A stretch of 64,000 bases of DNA from Alphaproteobacteria bacterium (lineage in GTDB: Bacteria > Pseudomonadota > Alphaproteobacteria > DSM-16000 > Inquilinaceae), in the NCBI GenBank assembly GCA_009909005.1, contig JAAAOG010000217.1, positions 1-64,000 of the forward strand, read 5' to 3'. The notes under the pieces were generated by a model. That model was not told where the DNA came from. It saw only the letters and a list, made by a program, of their open reading frames with translations, and did no database searches. A program made the position numbers and the translations under genes. Each line of letters begins with the position of its first letter. The stretch's first letter is position 1. Positions 25,879 to 34,006 of this stretch are shown here, in pieces.

Positions 25879-26997
25879 TCACTCAGCGGCAGTCCCGGCC
25901 GGCTGTTCAGGGGCGGCGCCGCCGCCCTCGGCCCCGCCTTCGAAGAGCTCGGGCTCCACTTCCTCAAGCGGTGGCGGCAGGACGGATTCTCCCTCCGGCA
26001 ACTCGACGGGGCTGGTATCGACCTCCGGCACCAGGCCGAGACCGTCGCGGGCTTCGTCGGGCGAGACCAGCATCTCGCGGATGGTGTCGGTCAGATCCGT
26101 CGGGTCGCCCCTCGACGGCAGCTGCCCCTGGCCGCCGGAGATGTCCCGGAAGTACCGGAAGAACTCGCCAGTGGGCGGCAGCACCAGGGTCGCCTCTTCG
26201 GTGGCGATGCCGGTGCGGTAGGCCTGAAGCGAGCGGAAGAAGGAGAAGAATTCCGGATCGAGGTTGTGGGCCTCGGCCTGGATTTCGATCGCCCGGCCAT
26301 CACCCTGGCCGCGGAGGATCTGGGCGCGCCGCTCGGCCTCGGCAATCAGCACGGTCCGCTCGCGATCAGCCCTGGCGCGGATCTGCTGGGCCTGTTCCTC
26401 ACCTTGGGCACGGAATTCCGATGCTTCACGCTCTCGTTCGGAACGCATCCGCTGGAACACCGACTGCCTGGTGCCTTCCGGCACATCGGCCCGGCCGATG
26501 CGGACATCGATGATCTCCATGCCGAACGGCTCCGCCTCTGTCGCCACGCGTCGACGGATGTCGTCCATGATGTTGGCGCGTTCCTCCGACAGCACTTCGA
26601 CCTGCAGCCGGTTGCCGAGCACGCTGCGCAGCGCCGCATTGACGAAGGTGGAGATGCGCTGCTCGGCGATGACCTCGGTCGTGATCGATTGATAGAATTG
26701 CAGCGGATTGCTGATGCGGTAGAGAGCGAAGCTGTCGACGTCGAGACGCCGCTGGTCGGCCAGGATCACCTGTTCCACCGGCGGATCGACAGTCAGGACC
26801 CGCGCCTCGTAATAGACCACGTCCTGAACGAAGGGCAGCTTCATGTGCAGGCCGGGATCGTCCTGAATCGTCCGGCGATGATCGCCGAACTGCAGAACCA
26901 GAGCCTGCTGCGCCTGCCGGACGGTGAAAAAGCTGTCCGACAACAGGAAGCCGACGATGATGACGGCGATCCCGATCAGGGCAAACTTCATGTTCAT
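25879..26997 (-). CDS. hflC: Protease modulator HflC with a long acidic C-terminal tail
   Basis: 372 residues. There is one N-terminal membrane anchor (about 5-22) and an SPFH/band-7 domain (VRQAQQALVLQFGDHRR, LHMKLPFVQDVVYYEAR, ADQRRLDVDSFALYRI). A coiled coil follows (SEREREASEFRAQGEEQAQQ). With HflK it forms a periplasm-facing cage around FtsH and tunes its proteolysis. About 80 residues after the conserved end (near residue 290) form a Pro/Glu-rich tail (LPEGESVLPPPLEEVEPELF) not present in E. coli HflC (334 residues). The ATG overlaps the hflK stop by four bases. Confidence 0.94.
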   Translation of the reverse strand: MNMKFALIGIAVIIVGFLLSDSFFTVRQAQQALVLQFGDHRRTIQDDPGLHMKLPFVQDVVYYEARVLTVDPPVEQVILADQRRLDVDSFALYRISNPLQFYQSITTEVIAEQRISTFVNAALRSVLGNRLQVEVLSEERANIMDDIRRRVATEAEPFGMEIIDVRIGRADVPEGTRQSVFQRMRSEREREASEFRAQGEEQAQQIRARADRERTVLIAEAERRAQILRGQGDGRAIEIQAEAHNLDPEFFSFFRSLQAYRTGIATEEATLVLPPTGEFFRYFRDISGGQGQLPSRGDPTDLTDTIREMLVSPDEARDGLGLVPEVDTSPVELPEGESVLPPPLEEVEPELFEGGAEGGGAAPEQPAGTAAE

Positions 26998-28139
26998 GAG
27001 CCGCCCCCATTATTCTGCGGCTGCTGGCCGGACTGGCGCCGCAATTCGTTGAGCGGGAGATAGGGCACCACGTTCTGCGCACCGTCCTCGCCCGCGGTGT
27101 CGACGATCACCGTATTCACGCGTTGCATGACCTCTTCCATGGTCTCCAGGTAGAGACGCTGCGAGGTGACCTCCGGCGACTGGCTGTAGGCCAGAAGGAC
27201 GGAAAGGAAGCGCTGGGCGTCACCTTCCGCCCGGTTGATCACTTCCTCGCGATAGGCCGACGCTTCCTGGATCAGCTGCACCGCCTGGCCACGGGCCCGC
27301 GGAATGATGTCGTTGCGATAGGCTTCCGCCTGATTGCGCAAGCGCTGCTGATCCTGCCGGGCGCGAAGCACGTCGTCGAAGGCTTCCTGCACCTGCGGCG
27401 GCGGGCCGACGTCCTGCAGCTGCACCTGGGTGATGACGATACCGGTGCCGTACTCGTCCAGGGTGCCCTGCATTCGCTGGCGCACCTCGTTTTCAATCGG
27501 CTGGCGCTCTTCCGTCAGGGCCGGCTGGATCTCCGTCTGGCCGATCACCTCGCGCATGGCGCTTTCCGCCGCCATCTGCACCGTCCGCTCGACGCTGCGG
27601 ACGTTGAACAGATAATCAAAGGCGTTGCCGATGCGCCAGAGCACGCGGAAATCGATGTCAATGATGTTTTCGTCGCCCGTCAGCATCAGGCTTTCCGCCG
27701 GCTCGTCCCGGCGGCCGCCGGGCAGCTCGGTGAAGCCGATGTCGATGCTGTTGATGTTGGTGACCGCCGGGGTCAGCACTCTCTCGATCGGTGTCGGCAG
27801 GTGATAGTGCAGGCCGGGCGGCGTCGTCCGGGTATATTCGCCGAAGCGCAGGACAACGCCCTGCTCGTTCGGCTGCACCCGGTAGAAGCCGGTCAGGCCC
27901 CAGATCACCAGCACGACCAGGACGATCAGCGCGATGCCCCGGCCGCGGCCGAAGCCCCCCGGCATCATCCTTTTGAAGCGGTCCTGGCCGCGCCGGATCA
28001 TGTCCTCGAAATCCGGCGGGGTGGGTCCGCCACCGCCGCCCCCGCCACCGCCGCCGCCGCCGCGGCCGCCCCACGGGTTCGGGCCACCGCCGCCGCCGCC
28101 CCAGGGGCCGCCGCCGCCTCCTTGATTATTCCATGGCAT
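26994..28139 (-). CDS. hflK: Protease modulator HflK
   Basis: 381 residues. The first 40 residues are nearly all Gly with Trp/Pro/Asn. A membrane helix (about 68-86) and an SPFH domain (YRVQPNEQGVVLRFGEYTR, GLHYHLPTPIERVLTPAV, DENIIDIDFRVLWRI) are followed by a coiled-coil C-terminal part (RARQDQQRLRNQAEAYRNDI). It partners HflC in the FtsH complex. Its stop overlaps the hflC start. It is divergent from the mrp gene; the shared 136-base gap (28140-28275) should hold both promoters. The Gly-rich head gives the GCC-repeat look of 28020-28120. Confidence 0.95.
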   Translation of the reverse strand: MPWNNQGGGGGPWGGGGGGPNPWGGRGGGGGGGGGGGGPTPPDFEDMIRRGQDRFKRMMPGGFGRGRGIALIVLVVLVIWGLTGFYRVQPNEQGVVLRFGEYTRTTPPGLHYHLPTPIERVLTPAVTNINSIDIGFTELPGGRRDEPAESLMLTGDENIIDIDFRVLWRIGNAFDYLFNVRSVERTVQMAAESAMREVIGQTEIQPALTEERQPIENEVRQRMQGTLDEYGTGIVITQVQLQDVGPPPQVQEAFDDVLRARQDQQRLRNQAEAYRNDIIPRARGQAVQLIQEASAYREEVINRAEGDAQRFLSVLLAYSQSPEVTSQRLYLETMEEVMQRVNTVIVDTAGEDGAQNVVPYLPLNELRRQSGQQPQNNGGGS

Positions 28140-28275
28140 GAAGGATGTCCCTCAACTGGCGGAACCATGTCCGCCCGGTCCCTTTTCGCTATGGCATGCA
28201 TACGCTATATCTGCACGCCGATGCACGAAATGTGTCAGTGTCGGGAATTATGGGCATCGCGTGGGGAAGTCAACC

Positions 28276-29445
28276 ATGGCCGTTGTGAGTGAAAGTCAGG
28301 TGCTGGACGCGCTGCGCTGCGTCCCCGATCCGGACAGGGGCGGCGACATCGTCAGCCTGGACATGGTATCCGGGCTCACGGTGAAGGATGGCCACGTTCT
28401 GTTCTCGATCGAGGTCGATCCGGAGCGCGGACCCCGGCTCGAACCGCTGCGGCAGGCCGCCGAACGCACCGTTCAGGCGCTTCCGGGGGTGCTTTCGGTC
28501 ACCGCGATGCTCACGGCGCACCGTCAGGCCGGCCAATCCGCGCCGCAGGGGGCGCCGCCCGGCGGCCCGGCCGCCGGTTCCGCGGCGGGCCAAGCGGCCA
28601 ATCGTCGCGGGGGCGGCGGCGGTGCCGGCGGCCGCATCGAGATCGAGGGTGTCAAGGCGATCATCGCCGTCGCCTCCGGCAAGGGCGGCGTCGGCAAATC
28701 GACCACGGCCGTCAACCTGGCCGTCGCCTTCGGCGTCAACGGCCAGCGGGTCGGGCTGCTCGATGCCGACATCTACGGGCCGTCCATGCCGCGGATGATG
28801 GCCATCTCGGGCAAGCCGACGAGCCCGGACGGGCAGCGAATCGACCCGATGCACAAGCACGGCGTCTCGGTAATGTCGATCGGCTTCATGGTGCCGGAGG
28901 ACACGCCGATGATCTGGCGCGGCCCGATGGTGCAGAGCGCGCTCACCCAGATGCTGCGCGACGTCAATTGGGGCGAACTCGACGTGCTGGTGGTCGACAT
29001 GCCGCCCGGCACCGGCGATGCCCAGCTGACCATGGCGCAATCGGTGCCGCTCTCCGGTGCGGTCATCGTCTCCACCCCGCAGGACATCGCCCTGCTCGAT
29101 GCCCGCAAGGGGCTCAACATGTTCCGCAAGGTCGACGTGCCGGTGCTCGGGATCATCGAGAATATGAGCTATTTCGCCTGCCCGCATTGCGGCGGGCGCT
29201 CCGAAATCTTCGGCTATGGCGGCGCCAAGGCGGAGGCCGAGCGGCTCGGCTGCGAGTTCCTCGGCGAGGTGCCGCTCGATCTCCATATCCGCGAGGCCTC
29301 GGATGCCGGCGAGCCCATCGTCCTGACGCAGCCGGAAAGCGAACATGCGGCCATCTTCCGCGCCATGGCCGGCCGGCTGTGGGCCAAGCTGGCCGATCCG
29401 GCGGCGGCCGGCGTCCGCCAGGCGCCGCGCATTCTCATTCAGTGA
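28276..29445 (+). CDS. apbC: Mrp/ApbC family Fe-S cluster carrier ATPase
   Basis: 389 residues. The N-terminal MIP18/DUF59 domain (about 1-90) is followed by a Gly/Ala linker. The P-loop ATPase shows the deviant Walker A IIAVASGKGGVGKSTTAVNL, GLLDADIYGPSMPRM, and VVDMPPGTGDAQLT. The cluster-binding CxxC is in YFACPHCGGRSEIFG. It binds and transfers 4Fe-4S clusters to apo-enzymes in the cytoplasm. The start is ATG 28276, where GGGGAAG gives good spacing and the family N-terminus begins. It is divergent from hflK. Confidence 0.95.
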   Translation: MAVVSESQVLDALRCVPDPDRGGDIVSLDMVSGLTVKDGHVLFSIEVDPERGPRLEPLRQAAERTVQALPGVLSVTAMLTAHRQAGQSAPQGAPPGGPAAGSAAGQAANRRGGGGGAGGRIEIEGVKAIIAVASGKGGVGKSTTAVNLAVAFGVNGQRVGLLDADIYGPSMPRMMAISGKPTSPDGQRIDPMHKHGVSVMSIGFMVPEDTPMIWRGPMVQSALTQMLRDVNWGELDVLVVDMPPGTGDAQLTMAQSVPLSGAVIVSTPQDIALLDARKGLNMFRKVDVPVLGIIENMSYFACPHCGGRSEIFGYGGAKAEAERLGCEFLGEVPLDLHIREASDAGEPIVLTQPESEHAAIFRAMAGRLWAKLADPAAAGVRQAPRILIQ

Positions 29446-29757
29446 TCGGTCCCGGTCGCGGCTTGCGGTCCATCATCGCGAGGCGCGCGCCGGTCTCCCT
29501 GCCCTGCAGACCGCGCTTCCGGCAAGGGAAGGTCATAAGGTCACTCTTGTGTTTGCGGCGCAACACCTCGGAAATTCTGCGGAAAAGTCAAGGACTCGCC
29601 ACATTGACCGGCTACATGGGAGAGGTCGGACGCAAAAAGTGCCGGCCCTGCCCTGGATGACAGGACCTTGACGTTCTCGTAAAAATGGTTGCAGCTCACG
29701 TCCGGTTTGTCTCGAAATTCGGGGCGCCTTTGACCGGAGAGCGAGAGGGGTGAGCGG
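29446..29757. other. Intergenic region between apbC and the small secreted protein gene
   Basis: Just over 300 bases without a credible gene on either strand; A+T content rises toward the middle. Short open frames lack ribosome sites and homology-like features. No tRNA, riboswitch or strong terminator was recognised. The right end carries GAGAGGGG, the ribosome site of the next gene. Confidence 0.5.
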
Positions 29758-30117
29758 ATGCGAAACACTGGAAGAATCGCGGTGGCTGCCGGCCTGCGGG
29801 CGGCGGCGGTGCTGGTCGTGACGGGCCTGGCCCTGGCGGCCGGACCGGCTATGGCGCAATCGGGCTCACAGAGCCTGTATGTGCGCAATTCCGGCAGCGT
29901 GCCGCTGGAAGACATCCGCGTCTCGCCCGATTACAGTACCCGCTGGGGCGGCGACCGCCTGGGCGCGGTGGTCGAGCCGGGCGACGGCGTCACCGTCGAT
30001 CTCGGCGACCATGAAAATGACTGCTTCTTCGACGTCCAGGTCGGCAATGCCAATGGCGAGAGCCGCGAGTTCTGGGGCGTCAATGTTTGCGATCAACGCC
30101 ATCTTGAGGTGCGTTGA
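29758..30117 (+). CDS. Small secreted protein of unknown function
   Basis: 119 residues with a clear signal peptide (about 1-34, cleaved after GPAMA). The mature part of about 85 residues looks like a beta-sandwich: SLYVRNSGSVPLEDIRVSPD, WGGDRLGAVVEPGDGVTVDL, DCFFDVQVGNANGESREFWG. Two cysteines (in ENDCFF and NVCDQ) could form a disulfide. Many alphaproteobacterial genomes carry such short exported proteins with the WG-D-LG pattern, role unknown. The start is ATG 29758 with GAGAGGGG upstream. It converges on thyX across a repeat-filled gap. Confidence 0.75.
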   Translation: MRNTGRIAVAAGLRAAAVLVVTGLALAAGPAMAQSGSQSLYVRNSGSVPLEDIRVSPDYSTRWGGDRLGAVVEPGDGVTVDLGDHENDCFFDVQVGNANGESREFWGVNVCDQRHLEVR

Positions 30118-30190
30118 GCCGCCCCGGCTCTGACGGGCTTTGAGCCGTCCCGGCTCTGACGGGCTTTGAGCCGTCCCGGCTCTGACGACT
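30115..30190. repeat. 26-bp tandem repeats, each a small palindrome, between convergent genes
   Basis: Two full 26-base units (30115-30140 and 30141-30166, one mismatch) and a partial third (from 30167) follow the stop codon of the secreted protein. Each unit holds GAGCCG-NCC-CGGCTC, a six-base-pair hairpin with a three-base loop. The gap ends at the thyX stop (30232). Stacked hairpins at a convergent junction may stop transcription from both sides. Confidence 0.85.
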
Positions 30191-30231
30191 TTTCAGCCGT
30201 CGCACCTGTATGGCGGCCCCGGCCGTGCCGC

Positions 30232-31203
30232 TCAGTCGATGTCGGCCGGCCTGCCCAGCACCGCCATCAGTTCGCGCCATTCCCGCTTGCTGAGGCCGCT
30301 TTCCGCCTGCGATACCGCCTCGCCGTCCAGCATGCGTCGCACGACTTCCAGAGCCGGCGCGGAAAGGGTGGCGGCCCCCAGCCGGTAGTCCTGGAACGCA
30401 GCGTGGGTCAGCGGCACCCAGCGCGCCAGAAGGTCGAGCATGACCTCGGCATAGGCGCGGATCTCGTACTGGGCGTGCGGGTCGGCACGCAGGCGCAGGA
30501 AATGCATGAAATTGTGCAGGTCAATTTTCCAGTACCATTGCGTGTAGGTGCCGAGCGGCAGGGTCATGCGTGCCAGCTCGCGCGCCAGCCCGCGGCGGTC
30601 GGGATCGATCACCGCACCATCGGCATCCTGGTTCAGCATCTCCTGGTAATGGGCGTGGCTGCGCATCGCGTCCGCGCGCAGCATGGCCAGCACCGCCTCC
30701 GCCTCGGCGCCCGAGAGCGGCGCCTCACGCCCCTGGCGATTGGCGGCGGACTGGGCCGCCAGATGCTCGGGCGCCGGTAGGTAGAACTCCCGGTCGAGGA
30801 TGGAATACCGGGCGGAATACTCGTTGACGTTTGCCGTGCGGTGGCGAATCCATTGTCGCGCCACGAAGATCGGCAATTTGACGTGCAGCTTGATTTCGCA
30901 CATCTCGAACGGCGTGGTGTGCCAGTGCCGCATGAGATAGCGGATGAGCCCGGCATCCTCGGACACGCGGCGGGTGCCGCGGCCATAGGACACGCGGGCC
31001 GCCTGCACGACGGCGGCGTCGTCGCCCATATAGTCGACAACCCGGACGAAGCCGTGGTCGAGCACCGGCAGCGGCTCGAACAAGACCTCCTCCAGCGCCG
31101 GGACGACGGCCCGCCGGGTCTCGCCGCGGCCGGCCTGGAGCGCCGCGATCTCGGCACGTTGTTCGGGGTTCACCGGCATCGGCGCGGGCCTCGCCCTCGT
31201 CAT
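30232..31203 (-). CDS. thyX: Flavin-dependent thymidylate synthase ThyX
   Basis: 323 residues. The ThyX signature is present as [15 protein letters not shown], with [20 protein letters not shown] before it and [20 protein letters not shown] after it. It makes dTMP from dUMP using methylene-tetrahydrofolate and FAD, replacing ThyA. It is longer than short bacterial forms (about 230) by a roughly 45-residue N-terminal lead and C-terminal helices, as usual in alphaproteobacteria. The start is ATG 31203; an in-frame ATG at 31179 has a better ribosome site (GAGG), so the protein may be eight residues shorter. It is divergent from the tmRNA gene. Confidence 0.95.
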   Translation of the reverse strand: MTRARPAPMPVNPEQRAEIAALQAGRGETRRAVVPALEEVLFEPLPVLDHGFVRVVDYMGDDAAVVQAARVSYGRGTRRVSEDAGLIRYLMRHWHTTPFEMCEIKLHVKLPIFVARQWIRHRTANVNEYSARYSILDREFYLPAPEHLAAQSAANRQGREAPLSGAEAEAVLAMLRADAMRSHAHYQEMLNQDADGAVIDPDRRGLARELARMTLPLGTYTQWYWKIDLHNFMHFLRLRADPHAQYEIRAYAEVMLDLLARWVPLTHAAFQDYRLGAATLSAPALEVVRRMLDGEAVSQAESGLSKREWRELMAVLGRPADID

Positions 31204-31245
31204 CGGGAAAAATGCAATAGCGCGGATCGGGAATTATAGGACATC

Positions 31246-31274
31246 TTTTGTGTCCGGTCGAATCGTCCTATATT
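31246..31274 (+). promoter_or_regulatory. ssrA: Candidate promoter of the tmRNA gene
   Basis: TATATT at 31269-31274 is a good -10 element, with TTTTGT at 31246-31251 as a weak -35 at 17-base spacing. An inverted repeat GGACA-N7-TGTCC (31239-31255) overlaps the -35. Transcription would begin near 31280, close to the expected 5' end of the acceptor piece. Confidence 0.4.
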
Positions 31275-31275
31275 C

Positions 31276-31625
31276 CGGGCTGTCGGGAAACCGACTATGG
31301 CGATAAACCCCTTGCGGAATAGGCGTAGCGGACCCGGGGGCAGTACCCGGCGCCTCCACCAAATTCCGGTTGGCATGCGGATTGACCAGGATGAGGACAA
31401 CCGCGGTGATCGTTGCTCTAAGGGGGCGAACCAGGATCGACGTGCGTAGTAAAGGCAAGGTCTTCGCCCGGCATGGTACCGCCGTTATCGGGCCACAAGC
31501 ACAGTTGCCAACGACAACTTTGCTGAGGCACGCCTCGCCGCTTAATCGCGGTCGGGTGAGCCACTCTTAAGTCCTCGGTCCTAGCAGGCCGGGGCGCGGT
31601 CAGGGGGGCACCGGGCAACAGAAGC
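31276..31625 (+). ncRNA. ssrA: Circularly permuted two-piece tmRNA (ssrA)
   Basis: The acceptor piece comes first and ends in CGCCTCCACCA (31351-31361). The coding piece begins downstream at GGGGGCG (31422-31428). These pair as a seven-base acceptor stem with a G-U at the third pair, the alanine identity element. The interval 31362-31421 would be removed during processing. The tag frame is GCC at 31507 to TAA at 31543-31545, encoding ANDNFAEARLAA, a typical degradation tag ending in LAA. Permuted tmRNA is the known alphaproteobacterial form. It rescues stalled ribosomes together with SmpB. Outer ends are approximate. sspB, the tag adaptor for ClpXP, follows directly. Confidence 0.93.
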
Positions 31626-31640
31626 CCCCCGCTTCGATTC

Positions 31641-31659
31641 GGAGGGACCGCATCCCTCC
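31641..31659 (+). terminator. Hairpin downstream of tmRNA
   Basis: GGAGGGA (31641-31647) pairs with TCCCTCC (31653-31659) around CCGCA. There is no T tract, so it may be a processing or stabilising hairpin at the tmRNA 3' side rather than a full terminator; sspB begins 42 bases later. Confidence 0.4.
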
Positions 31660-31700
31660 GGTCACCGAGCGTGTTTCGCGGCAGCGCAAGGCACCGCCGA

Positions 31701-32234
31701 ATGAAGAACGACAGCTTGCGATATGACCGGATGGTCGAACGCGCACTCAGGACAGTGGTGCGCGAGGCCCTGGCTGAAGCCTCCGACCAGGGCCTGCCGG
31801 ACGAGCACCATTTCTACATCACTTTCGCCACCCATCATCCCGGCGTCGATATTCCCGACTATCTGCGGAGCCAGTATCCGCAGGAGATGACCATCGTCAT
31901 CCAGTATCAGTTCTATGGCCTGACCGTGGATCGCGACCAGTTCAGCGTCACGCTGAGTTTCAACAACGCCAAGGAACGGCTGACGGTGCCGTTTGCGGCG
32001 GTGACGACCTTTGCCGATCCGGCCGTGAATTTCGCGCTGCAATTCCAGACGACGACGCTGGACGGCGAGGCGGAAGAGGTGGAGCCGACCGCCGACATCT
32101 CCGGGGCGCATGCCGCGCCGGCGGAACCCGAAAGGACCGCCGTCGAGACCGGAGAGGCGGCCGAGCAGGACGCTTCGGAAAAGGTCGTGACCCTCGATCG
32201 CTTCCGCAAGAAACAGGAAAGCCCCTCCGGCTGA
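31701..32234 (+). CDS. sspB: ClpXP adaptor protein SspB (alpha type)
   Basis: 177 residues. The tag-binding domain spans about 8-110 (YDRMVERALRTVVREAL, HHFYITFATHHPGVDIPDYL, MTIVIQYQFYGLTV, FSVTLSFNNAKERLTVPF). A flexible acidic linker follows, ending in VVTLDRFRKK, the C-terminal ClpX-docking motif. It delivers ssrA-tagged proteins to ClpXP. The start is ATG 31701 with AAGG nine bases upstream; in-frame extension adds 10 unlikely residues. The tag it should recognise is encoded by the tmRNA directly upstream. Confidence 0.95.
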   Translation: MKNDSLRYDRMVERALRTVVREALAEASDQGLPDEHHFYITFATHHPGVDIPDYLRSQYPQEMTIVIQYQFYGLTVDRDQFSVTLSFNNAKERLTVPFAAVTTFADPAVNFALQFQTTTLDGEAEEVEPTADISGAHAAPAEPERTAVETGEAAEQDASEKVVTLDRFRKKQESPSG

Positions 32235-32257
32235 CGACCGAAAGCGGGACGGTGGCG

Positions 32258-32923
32258 ATGATGACCTTCTGGCGGCTGGTGCGCCGCGACGTCCGCCTCG
32301 CCCTGCATGCCGGCACCGACGCCACCGTGGCCATCGGCTTTTTCGTCATCACCGTGGTGCTGTTCCCCCTCGGCCTCGGACCGGAACCCAGTCTTCTGGC
32401 CCGCATCGCCGCGGCGGTGATCTGGATCGCCGCGCTGCTCGCCGCCCTGCTGTCGCTGGAGCGGCTGTTTCTCAACGACTATGAGGATGGCAGCCTCGAT
32501 CTCCTGGCGCTGGCGCCGCTGCCGCTGGAAGCGGTGGTACTCGCCAAGATCGCGGCGCACTGGCTCGTCACCGGCATTCCGGTGATTCTCGTGGCCCCGG
32601 TCCTGGGCGTGCTGATGACCCTGCCGGCGCCGGGCTATGGCGTGCTGGTGCTGAGCCTGGCGCTCGGTACCCCCATCCTCAGCCTGCTCGGCGGAATCGG
32701 CGCGGCGGTGACCCTGGGGGCGCGGCGCGGCGGCGTGCTGATGGCGTTGCTGATTCTGCCGCTGTTCGTGCCGGTGCTGATCTTCGCCGTTGCGGCGGTC
32801 GAGGCGGCGCTGATCGGCCTGTCGCCCCGCCCGCACCTGCTGCTGCTGGCCGGCATCCTCGCTCTGGTGCTCCCGCTTGCCCCGGTGGCGGCGGCGGCGG
32901 GCGTCCGTCAGGCCCTGGGCTGA
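32258..32923 (+). CDS. ccmB: Heme exporter CcmB
   Basis: 221 residues, the length of E. coli CcmB, with about six membrane helices and a short basic N-terminus (MTFWRLVRRDVRLALHAG). Family features include LERLFLNDYEDGSLDLL and LGTPILSLLGGIGAAVTLGA. It is the permease half of the CcmAB ABC complex that acts with CcmC in cytochrome c maturation. The start is ATG 32258 (another ATG directly follows; a GTG lies six bases before). Neither ccmA upstream nor ccmC downstream is present; sspB and an acidic protein flank it instead. Confidence 0.9.
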   Translation: MMTFWRLVRRDVRLALHAGTDATVAIGFFVITVVLFPLGLGPEPSLLARIAAAVIWIAALLAALLSLERLFLNDYEDGSLDLLALAPLPLEAVVLAKIAAHWLVTGIPVILVAPVLGVLMTLPAPGYGVLVLSLALGTPILSLLGGIGAAVTLGARRGGVLMALLILPLFVPVLIFAVAAVEAALIGLSPRPHLLLLAGILALVLPLAPVAAAAGVRQALG

Positions 32924-33074
32924 CCTTCTCTCATCAGGCGAAAAGACGAAGCGATCGCGCGACCCGTTCTGCGGGCTTGCAGCCCGGGCGCGGCTCGGCA
33001 ATGATCCCGTCCGTGAAACGGCCCGCCACCGGGCGGGTCCGGCCGGGGCCCGAAGACGACAAGGAACCGAAGCC

Positions 33075-33557
33075 ATGGCGTATATCGATCGGGACCATTT
33101 CATTGCCCTGCTCGAGCGGCTGGGCAGCGACCGGGACGCGGACGTCCTTGAGGCCGCCCGGGAGATCCACCGCACGCTGCATGAGGTCGGCATCGGCTGG
33201 AACGACCTCCTCATCCCCGATGACGAGGAGGAGGATGAAGACGACGACGAGGCCGAAGACCGCCTCGACGAGGAAGAAGAATACGAGCTCGACGAGGACG
33301 ACGAGTACGACGACGAAGATGACGAGTACGAATATGAAGAGGATGACGACGAAGAATTGTCCGAAGATGATGAGCCTGTCGAAGACACCAAGGACGACCG
33401 GGCGCTGATCGAAAGGATTTTGCGGGACTTCAAAATTTCCGAAGATACGCGCGATGACCTTCAGGATTTGAAAGACGATATCGAAGAGGGTTTGTTCACC
33501 GAATCGGACCGCCGTTACCTGCAGGCGCTTATCGCCCGGCTGGAAGGACAGAAATAG
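33075..33557 (+). CDS. Extremely acidic protein of unknown function
   Basis: 160 residues in three parts. An N-terminal helical segment (1-47) reads YIDRDHFIALLERLGSDRDA and HRTLHEVGIGWNDLLIPD. A stretch of about 55 residues is almost wholly Asp/Glu with scattered Tyr. The C-terminal helical segment (about 105-160) reads RALIERILRDFKISEDTRDD and SDRRYLQALIARL. No signal or membrane segment is seen. The start is ATG 33075 with AAGGA nine bases upstream. The two ends resemble each other in spirit with relatives in Rhodospirillales, but I do not recognise a named family. Roles in binding basic protein or DNA-mimicry are guesses only. Confidence 0.75.
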   Translation: MAYIDRDHFIALLERLGSDRDADVLEAAREIHRTLHEVGIGWNDLLIPDDEEEDEDDDEAEDRLDEEEEYELDEDDEYDDEDDEYEYEEDDDEELSEDDEPVEDTKDDRALIERILRDFKISEDTRDDLQDLKDDIEEGLFTESDRRYLQALIARLEGQK

Positions 33558-33783
33558 TATTCGGCCGCCAAAGCAAATAGCGGCTTCGTGTCTTTCTCAG
33601 GGGATGAGGAAGCGCAGGCCGTTTTGCGCTCGGCCATTGCAAGAATTCCAGTGAGATGATTTCACCTGGAACCGACGGGGACTCTTGGTCACTGGGACAG
33701 ATTGCCCGGAAGTAAGCACCCGTTAACCGAAATCCGGCAAGATCGGTAATCGGAGGATTGCTCGACATAAGGGAACCACAGCC

Positions 33784-33933
33784 ATGCTTGAGCAGTTGCA
33801 ATCGGTACCGCCCTGGCTTGTCATGGTCGCCGCACTGGCTGCCTGGATCGTGGCGCTCGCCGCTCTGCCGCTGATCGGCCGCGCGGTGAATGCCGTCACC
33901 GCGCTGCTGAACGGCCCGCTGTCCCGGGCCTGA
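33784..33933 (+). CDS. Small single-span membrane protein, 49 residues
   Basis: ATG 33784 to TGA 33931-33933, preceded by AAGGGA at nine-base spacing. The product begins MLEQLQSVPPWLVMVAALAA and contains one hydrophobic helix (about 10-30), then GRAVNAVTALLNGPLSRA. It is unrelated to anything I recognise. The good ribosome site, Gly/Arg boundary after the helix and G/C-biased third positions favour a real gene. The 33558-33783 gap upstream shows no gene and includes its probable promoter. Confidence 0.5.
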   Translation: MLEQLQSVPPWLVMVAALAAWIVALAALPLIGRAVNAVTALLNGPLSRA

Positions 33934-34006
33934 AGACCCTGCCCCTCTCAAGACCGGAACAAGGACGGGCGCCCCGGCAGCGACGGCGCCCGTTCCTCAT
34001 CCGGAC

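Noticed and set aside
28020-28125. GCC/CCG repeat tract as a separate repeat element
   Set aside because: It is explained by the Gly-rich N-terminus of HflK.
31913-33433. Long minus-strand open frame with a serine-rich run
   Set aside because: It is the mirror of sspB, ccmB and the Asp/Glu run of the acidic protein; the Ser/Tyr repeats are just the complement of GAC/GAG/GAT codons.
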